Source: Torreya grandis (Eukaryota; Streptophyta; Pinopsida; Cupressales; Taxaceae). Taken from it: 64,000 nt of DNA. Positions 1-11,824 of this stretch are shown here, one piece after another; positions within the stretch are counted from its first letter, which is position 1, and every line of letters starts with the position of its first letter. The notes beneath the pieces were generated by a model. It was given only the letters and a program-made list of their open reading frames with translations. It ran no database searches and was not told where the DNA came from. The DNA is taken from positions 833,001-897,000 of the forward strand of contig JARHVA010002682.1 of assembly GCA_037957365.1 (NCBI GenBank). Direction: 5' to 3'. A program made the translations under genes and the position numbers.

Positions 1-1439
1 AATCAAAAGGGTGGATAAACAATTCTCTGCCATGGTGATGCTTCCCTTTTTAGGCTGACTTCAACCACGTATTTGGTCAAGCCTAGAGTTCTTTCAATTG
101 TCATGGTGGTTGATTGTGTAGGTATGGATTATGGAAAGGGTAGCTCCAATTGAGTTGAGGACTTTAGGGGGACTAGTGGCCCTCTAGGATTAAAAATAGA
201 AATTGAAACCAATTTTATAATATAGACTCTTTTCTTTGGAGTCTTTATTTATGTTGATGTTGAAAGAATACATGAATTAGTTGAACTAAACAATGGAGGA
301 CTTGGAATAACCAGAGGCAAATTTGTAGATTGATTATTTAAAATAGTAATAGAAGAAGCGAGATAAGAGACTACCTTATTAATACTTTACCTTTCCTCTT
401 TAATGTGGACCTATTGATCTAATGCCCCAGGTAGAGTTTCTTCTTCTTACAAACTTCCTAGGCTCATAGATTTAGTCTTTTCTAATTATGTTTCCTCCTG
501 TGATTCATATTGGGCCCTCTCCTCACTTGACCTTGGTTCTGGTCCCATCACTATTTCTAAATTTCCTTCATTTTCATCTGTAGGATAGTCAAATAGAGAT
601 ATTACAATTCCATGCCCCTCTTCCTTTGCTTCCTCCTCATCAAAGGATTCCTCTAAAATAATAAGACCTAATGATGATATTTATTTAGTTGTTGGATCTT
701 GGAGGAGACTAGAAAGACTTTGGATTTCCTTTGGTAAGTAACCATTGGGGGAATAGAAGGTGAGGAGGATGATGAGGATGATGAGACAAATGAAGGAGCC
801 ATAGTGGTAGTAACTATTATTGTAGGTGGTGGTGAAGGAATGGAACAGGAATAACAATGGTGAACGGGGGAGTGGATGGAGAGGAGACTGGTATGGTAGG
901 GAGTGTTTGAGGAGATGTCCCTTGAATGGTGGTAATGGATGGAGATGAACTTACCTAAGATGTTTAAGGGGAAGGAAGAGTAGAGGGAAGAGATGAGAAG
1001 GAAGATTACAGAAACTGTGGCAGAATTGCATGTGTAACTATTGTGAATGGAGAGATAGGTGCCAAAGAGAATGTGTTTGATTGCTTATTTGGATGAGGTG
1101 CAATCCTATCCACTATAGTGGTTGTGCCCAAAATTGTGGTAGTGGCAGTTGCATGTGTAGAAGATAGTTGGGGACTAGGGAGACCTCTGATAATTTCCTT
1201 TATGATTTAGAGGTTGTCCTCCCTTTGACCACTTAGCTCTCTTTCTTGTAAATTTATCATTTCTCTTATAAGAGAGGGAGGTTAGGCCTACTCTGTTGTG
1301 TCCTAAGGCTATGTTGGAGGGCACTAATGAACCCAAGCTCTTTGTGCCTACTCCACCATCTTATTTGTTTGTTCCTTGGTAATCTCAAGATCATATTGGA
1401 TGACCTAAGCTAATATCATGGACATTTGTTTGTCCCTCA
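1..1439. other. No firm gene; degenerate AT-rich sequence
   Basis: I see no intact reading frame, LTR boundary or RNA gene here. A short GAT/GAG-rich patch lies near 760-790. Some minus-strand stretches read as coding-like protein continuing the degenerate frame of 1440-2700, but they are too broken to assign. Confidence 0.4.
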
Positions 1440-2700
1440 TCTGAGTCCATACCTATGAGTCATCTCTGCATTAATAAAAATAACATTATGTTCATATTCT
1501 TGGTGACCATATGCAACGATCACTCATTTCTTCTCCTTGAGGTGTTGGAGATAGTTTATGACTTTTCTTTTAGGGTCCCATTCCCTGAATTGGGCCAACT
1601 TTAGATTGTAATGGGACCTAATTTTCCCTATGTGATTAAAATGTGCTCTAACCATAAATTAGAGCTTCCCAATCTTTAGGGGTGTCTTGTAATAACAGGC
1701 ATGATGTTTGACGCCAAGTTATTCATCTACATTTTTGTGTAGTTGGTGTTCCACCTCTTATTCTACAAGCTTGTATAGAATGTGGTGTGGTAAAAACAAA
1801 GGAGATGCCCTTGTTCATACAATTTGAATTATGGTACAATTTGAGTGGTACCAATAATCCCTAATTTTGCCTATGACTCTTTTCATATTCTTAGATATTA
1901 TAGACATATGAGTGTCATGGATAGCGGTAAACTTGAGGATAGATTTCCTCACTAATCCTTGTAATCTCATTCTTATATCTATAGACAAACATGAAAGAGT
2001 AATCCTCATAGATTCTATTATCAGCATATTATGCAAATGGTTACCATAATTCTCCATGTGCTATGTGGACTATGCTAAGGATTGCATCCAATAGATATGA
2101 CAACCTATAAAAGTTCCATCAACTAGCCTTTATTCATGTTTGTACATTTGGGCCTTTAATATAAGACTGATCACCTTTCCTAGGGCCACAATTTAATCAA
2201 AAGTTAGGAGAATGTCCAACAATGGGACCCATTCCACCTGTACATAAATTATGCTTACAAAACCATATAATCTATTTAGAAGGGCCATGACTATTCTAAT
2301 ACCAGGCCTAAATTTTATAATAGTATTGAAAGAAAGGGCTCCTATAGGGTTTAATATTTGAACCTCGACCAACTATTATTTCAACTTGTCATCTATAGTG
2401 TTGTGTTTGACCCAGATATTGGGTGAGACTTGGTTACAAGGTACCTTAGGCATCAAGAACAAAAGCATCTCTCAAATGCCCTCCTAAAAATATATTCAAT
2501 TGCATTTTCCCCTTTCCTAAGGTGTAGATAGTCCCCATAACAAGTACCATTGAATAACAAATCATGGAGTACGTCGATACAAGGCATTGCCTCTGGTTTA
2601 TCAACCACTTAATGAAGTCTTATTGTCTTGATTGGCAGTAGGTCATCAATGTACTATTTCTCCTCTTGGGATAGTTGGTATTGTGAAGAATATGGTGCTA
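1440..2700 (-). pseudogene. Unidentified degenerate protein-coding remnant
   Basis: On the minus strand a protein-like frame runs for roughly 400 codons, interrupted by stops and frameshifts. The longest clean piece is 1815-2057 (80 codons, containing HDTHMSIISKNMKRVIGKI). Further pieces read LLFNGTCYGDYLHLRKG upstream and IGKIRSHYNLKLAQFREWD downstream. Residue composition is that of a globular protein rather than a chance frame, and the pieces are in order. I recognise no domain. It could be a decayed host gene or the accessory ORF of an old retroelement; neighbouring gag relics on the same strand slightly favour the latter. No start or splice site can be chosen. Confidence 0.3.
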
Positions 2701-2948
2701 TAGAATCCACTTAATTCCAGAGAGTTGAGTGGAAAGGAAACATAAAATCCAATGCACTCTTATCAAATATTGTGTTTATGTATTTAGTATTTCCAATAAT
2801 TAAGTATACAGAAGGGGCCTAAATGCATGTTGGTTTTAGAGATGCAATTTCAATGATCTAGTATATGTAATTCCTTCATAAACTATTTGTATGTTCCTAC
2901 ATATTTTCTAAAAAAATACTAAGGCTTTTGGTTGCTTGAGAGATCAGG
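2701..2948. other. Non-coding spacer
   Basis: No recognisable feature between the degenerate ORF and the direct repeat that follows. Confidence 0.4.
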
Positions 2949-3268
2949 ATTGCAATGTTTAATTAATAGTGAAGTGACCTTTCTTTGTTTAGATTTTGTA
3001 TATATTTCCCAAATCCTACATATTGAATGCATTCATGTGACATCAATGTGAATAAAGACTTTTGATTTCATTCTGTTTGGATTTGAATTCATTGGTCAAC
3101 TTTGGCGAGTTTGTTTATTTACCACGTGGCAACTATTCATCAACTTTGTATGTCTAATCATCATGTTTAAGACATGTGTCAATCTCTTGCTTACTAGTTA
3201 TTTACTTTGTTATCAAACTCATTTATTCATACGGTGGCCACTTATCTCCTTCTCACTTACTTGGGTCT
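2949..3268. repeat. 320-bp direct repeat, copy 1
   Basis: Begins ATTGCAATGTTTAATTAATA and ends GGGTCT. It aligns without net gaps to 3685-4004, about 90% identical by eye, with an offset of exactly 736 bp. Equal lengths and direct orientation fit either the LTRs of a very small element (TRIM-like) or one tandem duplication. The repeat lacks clean TG...CA ends, so the LTR reading is weak. Confidence 0.75.
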
Positions 3269-3684
3269 GATGGTTTTAATCAGAGTCTTTATAAAAACAT
3301 GTAGAAATATGGAAGCATACACATAGAGACAATAGAGCCGAATACAATTTTTTCAAAACATTGTTAATATATTACTCCATTCACACACTTTGACTAATTA
3401 TAAATAATACGGGAGTTACATAATTATACCTAATTCCTATATTCTCTCCATCAATTTCTTTCCCAAAATCTCTTATCCAAAATCTCTTATGATTATACAA
3501 ACTCTATTTATGATATATTGTTATAACCTATAACAATATATCTCAATAATATAACATACTCAAACCTATATTCGTAATATTGTTTATAATAATATTACTT
3601 CCAAATATAACTACCAAACAACCTATTACCATTTACCTCTCGGTAAATACCCAAATTTATACAATGCAAAAGCTAAATCCTAAC
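3269..3684. other. Spacer between the 320-bp direct repeats
   Basis: This 416-bp AT-rich segment has no ORF. Just after copy 1 is TGGTTTTAATCAGAG, loosely like the plant initiator-Met primer site TGGTATCAGAGC. A perfect 14-bp inverted repeat (GATATATTGTTATA) lies at 3512-3542 around a 3-bp loop. No polypurine tract is visible before copy 2. Confidence 0.4.
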
Positions 3685-4004
3685 ATTGCAATGTTTAATT
3701 AATAGTGAAGTGACCTTCCTTTGCTTAGATTTTACATATATTGCCCAAAGCCTACATTTTTAATGCATTCATGTGACATCAATGTGAATAAAGACTTTTG
3801 ATTTCATTCTATTTGTATTTGAATTCATCAGTCAACTTTGGTGAGTTTGTTTATTTGCCACATGGCAACTATTCATCAACTTTGTATGTCCAGTCATCTT
3901 ATTTAAGACATATGTCAATCTCTCACTTATCGGTTCTTTGCTTTGTTATCAAACTCATTTATTCACACGGTGGCCACTTATTCGCTTCTTGCTTACTCAG
4001 GTCT
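3685..4004. repeat. 320-bp direct repeat, copy 2
   Basis: Second copy of the repeat at 2949-3268, same orientation and same length. It starts with the same ATTGCAATG block and ends AGGTCT. Differences are scattered substitutions, mostly transitions, indicating an old duplication. Confidence 0.75.
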
Positions 4005-4237
4005 CTAGAAATATAACCATTCTTTGTATGTTCTAGGGATACAAGTTAAAATGATTGAGCCATGTTGAACAATCTCAAGGATATGGGAACTCAGAGACTT
4101 GGGGCCATGGTTGTTTGAACCTTTAAGTGTAGTCCCTAGAAGGCTCTCGACAGATAAGATGTCAATGCATGGCATGATCTCATCACTATAGAGACTCATA
4201 GCCATAGCACCATTAGGCTATTAACTTGATATTTATT

Positions 4238-4580
4238 TTTTGAAGCTCTAGGTTAACCAAATTGTGCCAACTATCAAGCTCTTAGGGCTTTGAACCTCAT
4301 AGCCCTTAGACTGTGGGGCCTCATAACCATTATACCTTATTTTAACCTTTTAGGATTTGGGTTAATGAAATTGTGCCACTTGTCAAACCCTTAGAGCTTG
4401 AAACCTTAAAACCATTAGATTGTGGAGCCTTAAAACCATTATATTTTGTTTTAACCTTCTAGGTTAACAAAATTATGCCACTTGTCAAACCCTCGAAGCT
4501 CAAAATTGCAGAACCATTAGATGATTAACTTGGCTTTGAACTTCCATGGTTTTGGGTTCATGAAATTATGTCGCTTGGTG
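4238..4580. repeat. Degenerate tandem repeat, unit about 93-109 bp
   Basis: At least three decayed units follow one another. Each has an ATTGTGCCACTTGTCAA-type core (near 4261, 4370, 4472 and a weak one near 4565) and a block like AACCATTAGATTGTGG. Spacing between cores is about 109, 102 and 93 bp. No protein-coding frame runs through it. Confidence 0.6.
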
Positions 4581-5171
4581 TGCTTCTGACACTGGAAAAC
4601 TTTGGAGACTTAGAATCTTTTGTGAAGGCTGAAGGGTTCCAAGTAACGTAATCTTGATAGATGTCAAAGTCTTGGACAATAAAGGTAGGGCCCAGAGGCA
4701 AATACATTGTAAGTCTTTGCCAATAATCTTGAGAATACATAAAAAAACTTAGAAACACTAGGTTGAGACACATTAGTTATATAAGCTCAAAAATCATAGT
4801 CAACTAAGGAGAATTATGAAAATGAAAGGTTCAAAATAAATCAAAATCAATGTCCAAGCTTTTATCTTCATAATTTTGGAACTCTATAACTTTAGACTTA
4901 GAAGATTACCTTAGACTTATGTATATTATAACCAATATCATGGATATCTAAGGCTTATAGGACCCTAAATAAATATATTCAAACAATATCAGGTCCTTAT
5001 TTTATTTTTAAAAATAGGGGGTGTGTGTGTTAGGGCACAAAAGGTTGTAGGGTGGGGCTTCCCATTTTCCACCATGCATCTCTTGTGAGGACATTCACCT
5101 TAGCACCTATGCCTATCAAGATGTCATAGATTGATCATTAGTTGATTTAAATATCCATAAGCAACTCTCAC
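4581..5171. other. No recognised feature
   Basis: AT-rich sequence with short chance frames only. It contains a GGGGGTGTGTGTGTTAGG stretch near 5018 and nothing I can assign. Confidence 0.4.
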
Positions 5172-7322
5172 TCATAACCTATGTTTTGGGCGACCCCTAC
5201 CTCGTACTAGGTCCAATATCAAGACATCAGCTAGTTGTTTATTATCACATCTAGACAAAAGGTTTTTCAGCATGGGAATCACCCCCTTACATTGTAGGAG
5301 AGCTAGAGAGTCAATAAGCTCACCAAATTTCTCTTCATGGGCATGTAGTTCTCTTTGAGATTTCTCCTCCAACTCTTGGGCAAGTTATGCTCTCCTCGTA
5401 GGTTTTGAATTACATTCATGGCCTTATTCATCACTTTTATCTATTATGATCCTTTCGAGAAGGTTTCAAGGATAAATTCTAGATGTGTTACTCCATCTCC
5501 TCACCCCTTAGGCTCACAACTTAGCTTGGTCACTTTTATGGGAGCCATTATTAGCTATGTAGCCACACCATTATGCATCATCACTTAGATCTTATCTCAA
5601 CATTATTTCTCTTATGCTCCTTTGCCTTGCACACACATCACATCATCCCAACACCTTTCTCAAACTTCCCTTTTGCATGATCTTGGCATATAGGTTCAGG
5701 CATTCCTCGACCTTGTGCATGCCATGATAATATGCTCAAGTAGGATACTAGGGACAATTGCATTGAAAGTGTTCTAATGACTGACACTTGTAACTAGAGT
5801 TTTGTGGAAATCTACCACCTCTATGTCCTCCAACATGACCTATGTTTCCATGTTTCCACCTTTAATTGGCATAACCTCAGTTATATGGCCCATCATAGCC
5901 TTGGTTCATTGGTCTTTGGTTGGAAGGTCCTGTAATATCCTATCATGTGTTGTACTCTAGAGCCTTGTGGAATTATTAATCACCTAAAAAATGTTAATAT
6001 TATGGGTGGAAGCATCATAAATCCTATAGCATAAAGACACCTTGGTATCAATCATGCATTGTAGAAGACGACAATTGTGTGTGTCAATGAGGTTATCAAG
6101 GTGCAAACACTACACCTTGGGAAATTGATTTTTTATGCTTCTCCACCTCATAGTCAATGCACCACAATCCAATGCATAGGTCATGTGTTTGGTTGGATAA
6201 TAATGACTCTATTAATGCAACTTTCACCTCTATTATTAGGTTAAATCACGTGTCTATGGTCCCAACAACCTCAACCCTTAATGTCGCTTCTAATGCTTCT
6301 CTTGGTTTTGAGAATGTCCTCATAAAGAGGGTGCATCGAATCGACATAAATAATCCCCCAACAATCCATTCGGCATGTTGCATTGTGTGAAGTGTATATG
6401 AGAGCTTAGACACCAAAGTTTTAAACCTAACATCATATGTGTAGATGCCCTCTCTTTATTCCTACTTGATCTTCTAGAGCACAATAATGCTTTGTTATTC
6501 AAATTATGGGATGTCAAATTCTTTTAGGAACACATCCTTCAGGAAATCATAGTCCACAATCATTTGTCTAGGGTATAGCTTCCTATACCAAGTATGTGCA
6601 CAATCCAATAAAGTGGTGTAAAAATGGCTTACTTTATGCTCTGGCAAAGTGATTCCCTTTGCGTGTCATATGAGTTTGCACTTATGAATATGTTCAATGA
6701 CATTCTCAACCCCATAATACATAAGTAAGCTCGAGGTCATTCCATAGTAGATCTGGGGGGCAATCATAGGCATAATTGGTGCATGTGGGACTTGTATCAC
6801 CAACACGTTCCCTGAAGTCACCCTTGAGCCTTGAGTTCCTCTAGTTGGTAGTGTGGCTCCATTAATGATTGAAATTGGTTGTAACATGACTCCTTAGATC
6901 GCTTGGAGCACTTGTTAGACTGCCAATGGTCCTCCATCTCATACCACTCCACTCTAGGTTAAACTTATTACTTGAGGGCCCATAGCCCTCCTTGGGGGTG
7001 GCATAGCATACTTCATGATATCCACTTGTTGCTCTAGTTGTGTGACCACTATTTCAAGTGATGGGTATGGGATTAATTATTATAGTGAGCTCCCTTCCCC
7101 CACATGTGTGGAAAATCCTCCTATATTATTAACTTCGATAGTGTCCTGAAATTCTTCTTTTGATTCAGAGTGGGATGCATGAGGATGTGCATAAGGTTGA
7201 GGGGATACAGGTATTCCTTCAATAGCTTTCTCAAATCTATCCTCGTATTGGAATCCTTCAATTTCTTCTTTCAAGTCTCTCTTTTGCTCATTAGTGCTCA
7301 ATTCCTCATCATTGAAGTGCAA
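5172..7322 (-). pseudogene. Ty3/gypsy gag remnant (Retrotrans_gag type)
   Basis: A minus-strand capsid/nucleocapsid gene of an LTR retrotransposon, broken by many stops. Reading from 7322 down, there is an acidic N-terminal piece (7080-7322), then a block at about 6490-6887. This contains HIHKCKLI, a stop, and then LLDCAHTWYRKLYPRQM and FLKDVFLKEF, the spacing typical of the Retrotrans_gag domain (A..WY..L......F...F). Further down (about 5690-5870) YKCQSLEHFQCNCP followed by HGMHKVEECLNLYAK resembles a damaged nucleocapsid zinc-finger region. A charged helix-like piece lies at 5172-5372. No protease, RT or integrase follows at lower coordinates, so the element is truncated. Family assignment rests on motif spacing. 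Confidence 0.6.
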
Positions 7323-9074
7323 ACCCTATGCATGAGAGCCCTCCTCATGCCATTCTTGATCTACGTGGGTGTTCACGACATATCCTAAGTAATAATCCCT
7401 CCTTTCCCTGGGATCCATCTTTACCATCACCTTGATTCTCATCACATATGCACCTTTTTATCTCATGTTCACTAGGTCCTTCCATGTTGAAACTTTCCTC
7501 GCTACCTTCTAAAGATCATGTCACTTCTCCCCCAGTTGTTTATGTAACTCACACATGTAAAGGCTAAGCCAACCATCTCCATGTTTTTTTATCACTTCCA
7601 TTTACTATCACAATAATGACATATGACCTATCTTGACAATGCAAATTTGTGGCTAATTGAGTCTAAGTGATTCGATCCATCCATGTTTTCCAACACTTAA
7701 CTATTCAACTCTTGCACCAACATATCATGCAAGAGAACCTTGCGTGCTCACCCGAGGTGTAGAGAGGGGAAACCAGGGTGGGTCAAGGTTAACTACGTGC
7801 AATGGGGTGGAAGCATGTACTCATGAGATTCTACTTATGCACACTTGTGTCTAGAGTGTATTCAAACCTATCCCCTTGAACCATAAACATAAATTAACTT
7901 GGATGTGCACAGTCTATAGTAACTCATTTAAAGAACAACAAAACATGATTTAAGATGTATCAAATAATCCTGAGTAAGATGACAATGTCATTCAATCTAG
8001 AAGCATAAAAAACCATCAAAATATCAATAACATAGCTTTATTGATTAACATCTTGAGACTACATAATTGTTCATGCTTTACAAGGCATTTTGTGGCACTT
8101 ACAATATTGTAGTTCTCACTACTAGTTCTATCTCTATCTTAAGTTATTGCTCCTAGTTTTAGTATTTTAAATAAAAGCCAACATAGTTTTTCCAAGTTTT
8201 TTGCTCTCTTCAGAACAACATCTCTTTCTTTTCCTTGTCATATGCCTTTTATAGGTTCCTATGAGTCCATCCTACCACCAACTACAACCACATAGCAGTT
8301 ATTGCATTATTTTTCCCACCAAGCAATCAATGCTTTTGACTGTCCGATGCCATCTACCATCATTTTCCATCGTCACTTCTCAACTACCTATCAAGATTAA
8401 CTATCAGTGTTAGCTCCCATCATCTATCCTCATAATTTCCATTACAGTTCGTAGATTTAGGTGATTGTGTGTTTGGATCGAATTGTTTTGTCATATGGCA
8501 CATATGGACACAATTTCCTATGACTTGTGCCTATCTTGAATGTAGTCCATGATGGGCGCACATGTAGGTTATGGGTTTGGATTGTGCACATCATTCTTCA
8601 GTTATTTATGCTAGTCTATTTTTGCCTATTTTGTACTTGCATGCTTTATTGGTTTGGTCTTAGTCAATTTTCAAGGGTCAACATGTTGCTTCAAGTTGTA
8701 CAACTAGAATCTTCCTATCAAGGCACTCCTCATTGGAATGACTATTGGAGTTGTGAATTAAACACCATTTGCCAATCTTAGACTACTTGTTTTGGTCCTT
8801 TGACGATTATTTCTTCTTCTATGGAGGGCTCTTGGAGCCATTTGCTAGTTTCATATCCTACTTGAAAGGTTTGAATCACTGCTTAGTTTGAGACTTATAA
8901 TTTTTTATCTTAGACTTGGGATTGGCTTTTGTTTACAATTTGTAAGAAAATATATAGGCTTATCCAATTGACAAGATCTATGGGAAATCCATATCTGACT
9001 ATATATAAAGCCTTAATCCTAGCCTATACTTCAAAATAAGGTTTTGTTCTAAATCTTGAGCGTGCAGTTTGGAC
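7323..9074. other. No firm gene; possible decayed LTR or leader
   Basis: This stretch lies upstream, in the minus-strand sense, of the gag relic ending at 7322, so it may hold that element's leader and 5' LTR. About 7940-8210 (TTTATTGATTAACATCTTGAG region) resembles in style the LTRs further right. No boundary, duplication partner or primer site could be fixed. The 84-codon plus-strand frame at 8527-8781 looks like a chance frame. Confidence 0.3.
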
Positions 9075-9640
9075 ATGAAGGTATGAAAGGTGTTTGTATA
9101 TTTTTGCACCGATTGATTTTTGCCTCAGCACAATGGATAAAACTTGATGTATTGGTCATCATAGTATCCCATGGGGTTATAGGTTTGTCTAAGTGCTTTT
9201 ATGAAACCATTCCATGTGTCTACAGATGTGTCTAAATTAACTTCATCTTTACGATTTTAATGTGAAGTGCAATAGTTTTCCCACCATTTATTTACTTATA
9301 AAAACTTTAAGAATAAAGAATATAATTTTTTTCACCATCAAAGAATTGATTAACCATGTAATATGAATAGATTCGGTTAAATAAATTATCTAGTGTATTT
9401 GAATATATTTTTCCTTTAGACATAGGGATGTTTATACTGAATTGTACCTTGTATGGTGTGAGACCACCAGACAGTCGATGTGAATGAGAAGTGTTGGAAG
9501 GAGTCTACTACTTAAGAATTAGTAAGAAATGATGTTCTTCCAAATCTTCTTGTTGTCTTTACAATGCATCCTCTATCATCTTCTGGAACATTTCTAAAGT
9601 TGGCATCATCGAAGATTTGTCTTCCATCTGAGGATGTAAA
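9075..9640 (-). pseudogene. Second Ty3/gypsy gag remnant
   Basis: Minus-strand gag N-terminal region with stops and frameshifts. In order it shows a coiled segment (MPTLEMFQKMIEDAL), then PYKVQFSINIPMSKGKIYS, TLDNLFNRIYSYYMVNQFF and a segment near 9262-9308 matching the position of the conserved WW of Retrotrans_gag. It then reads GMVSKHL-like and DTMMTNTSSF pieces. The layout (interacting fold, short linker, WW region) matches gag of conifer/plant gypsy polyproteins as I know them. It is distinct from the 5172-7322 gag. Downstream pol is not visible. Confidence 0.5.
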
Positions 9641-9762
9641 GAAAGGTCATGAGTCTCGAGCCATCACTTCATGTAATTAGCCCTTGTATGAGTGGGTATA
9701 CAAATATATACAACACTCATATACACCACAACATCACTCAAAAATGATATGAAGTGTGCAAT

Positions 9763-9774
9763 GCTATGATACTA
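9763..9774 (-). other. Possible decayed initiator-Met primer binding site
   Basis: The minus strand reads TAGTATCATAGC, 10 of 12 positions matching the plant initiator-Met primer site TGGTATCAGAGC. It lies about 120 bp upstream, in the minus-strand sense, of the gag relic at 9075-9640, the expected order. No LTR end can be confirmed next to it. Confidence 0.3.
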
Positions 9775-9779
9775 CTGAT

Positions 9780-11340
9780 CTAGGGCGTATGAGGAGAATT
9801 GGTTCACAACCTACTTAAATAAATTTAAGAGGGTTATGAACAAAAGCGAACTATGAATGATAAAGGATATGAAAGTGCAAAAAACAAATGAACAAGGGAA
9901 GTAAAGAAAACGATGGATAATTGACATATAACTATAATAACAAAGTTGTATTATGTCAAGTTATGTACAACATCTGGGAGGTCATATGTATGGTGCCTAT
10001 GTATTCCCTAACTTCATTCTTTTCGATTTGTCTCCCATATAAACTAACAAAAAATATAAGTCTACATTAATATACAAAGGAGGAAAATGAAACATCAATT
10101 GAACCATTACAAAAGTTGGTAACAAGCACTTCATAACTAATGAATGCAGTGACATCACTAACTGTCATTACAATTGAGATGTAGTTTATAACGCTGACAC
10201 AACATGAACTATGTAGTAATGCAGATGTGGAGTTTGATATTACAAATGGACATGTAGGTGCAAAACCCAATGCTGATGTTGCTAACATTAGTGTGAGGCT
10301 AGAGATGCAACAACAATAGATTAAGGTAAGATCTAGTGTTCCATATCTTTGTGGATAAAAAACAAATGAAAATGCTTTTTCATTATTTATGATACAGAGC
10401 TACATGTATTTGTAGGCCCACATTCCTCTTTTCTCATCATTTAGAATAAGTTTCGGTTATTATTAGGATTATGTCCTTTCATTCAAACAATCAAATATTT
10501 GAGGTATTGTAATTAAATAACTTAAACATTAAAAGTTAAAATATAATATTGAAGTTTTTGAATGCATAGTTACTCCTCTGCGTTGACTCGTGGTGGCTAT
10601 TAATCTCCCACTAATAAACACCATCAAGATTTTATCCTTCCCAATTGTTTTCACATTGTTAAGATATTGTCCTTCCTAAGTGTTGTCACACTGCCAAAGT
10701 ATTGTTTTTCCCAATTGCAGCCCTCAACTATGAAAAAGAAAATAAATCCTTTCACAAACACTATTTTACCATGCAAAATCACACATGTACATAACACAAT
10801 ACACAATTTCTGTATCTAGATCAACGAAACAGAATAACAAGATTCTGGTTGAGCACAACCTATAAAATATCTCCATTTGACTTAAAATTAGCTATACTGT
10901 AATGAAGTTGAAATATATGTCAAGCATCTTTTTGTATCTTACAATCTGATTATAAATAATGCATACGACCACACAAAACTATGATTTACAAGTTACAACT
11001 ATAAGTTCATTAGTGGTTATGAACTTAAATGCTATAAAAATATAGCAACTAGAGGTATTTTAAACCTGAAGATATACAATAAAACACAATGTCATATAAT
11101 AACATGTAAATGCTAAGTAACTCACTGCTACTAAAACCTATGAACCACAATGTCAACAATATATAAATATTTTTCTTATAAAAAACATGGAGGAAGAAGA
11201 GGAAGGAAGTGAGATGGGCAAATTTGTCTATTTGGGTTGGCTCCAAAAGGAAGAAGAGGATAATTTACATTTGTAACTCTTCACATTTGTTAAATTAAAT
11301 TATTATAAAAACCCATATTAATTAAGATAGTTGTTGACCT
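9780..11340. other. No recognised feature
   Basis: AT-rich, with no intact gene. Around 10075-10320 the plus strand reads as a short protein-like stretch (GAKPNADVANISVRLEMQ) ending near a GTAAG, which could be a lone exon but has no other support. Confidence 0.35.
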
Positions 11341-11730
11341 AGGCTAATATGTGTGAGCAATTCATGCGTTACAATACAACCCCAGGGTTTAGCCCACTTA
11401 ACTTTTGCAGCTTGTAGAGGTAGCCCTAGTTGTAGGTTGAGGGCCCACTACACACCGCCCAGAGTAGTGATGTTCCCTAACATTGATTACATTTTTTTTT
11501 TTTTGAAATTTTATAAAATTGATTTCCCTCCCTGAATGACGATAATTCAAATATTTGAATTTTTTTTTGAAGGGTGATTTTCGAACCGAACCCCCTGGAA
11601 TCGCTGGAAAGGGTTCAATTTCGATCATTGCTCTCGCAGATCCTGTGCCGTTCAAAGTTCTTGTTTTGCCTGCAATTCCCAATCTTACAAACGATCCGAG
11701 TTGAAATCCCGCTGGAGTCCGAGGAGAATA

Positions 11731-11739
11731 TTTCCGCGC
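11731..11739 (+). promoter_or_regulatory. E2F-like site (TTTCCGCGC)
   Basis: TTTCCGCGC lies 86 bp before the ATG of the HROB-like gene. It resembles the E2F consensus TTTSSCGC used by plant S-phase genes. A second such site follows closer to the start, in a GC-richer island unlike the AT-rich surroundings. Confidence 0.4.
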
Positions 11740-11792
11740 TCTGCTACCTGACACCTGCTACGTGCTCTGCGCTCTGTTAGCGAAATGTGAAT

Positions 11793-11802
11793 ATTCCCGC
11801 GC
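11793..11802 (+). promoter_or_regulatory. E2F-like site (ATTCCCGCGC)
   Basis: ATTCCCGCGC ends 23 bp before the ATG, close to the plant E2F element TTCCCGC. A reverse-type GCGGGCAA overlaps the start region at about 11818-11825. Clustering of such motifs fits a cell-cycle-regulated replication or repair gene. Whether they are promoter or 5'-UTR sequence is unknown. Confidence 0.45.
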
Positions 11803-11824
11803 AAGGGTTTGATAAAAGCGGGCA

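Noticed and set aside
8527..8781. 84-codon hydrophobic plus-strand ORF
   Set aside because: Cys/Phe/Leu-rich chance frame in decayed sequence with no start context or homology.
11420..11480. ACACACCGCCC word suggesting rRNA 3' region
   Set aside because: Short resemblance to a conserved small-subunit rRNA word only; flanks do not match rRNA.
11398..11754. 118-codon minus-strand ORF
   Set aside because: Antisense to the putative promoter/5'-UTR island of the HROB-like gene; biased composition and no homologous motif.
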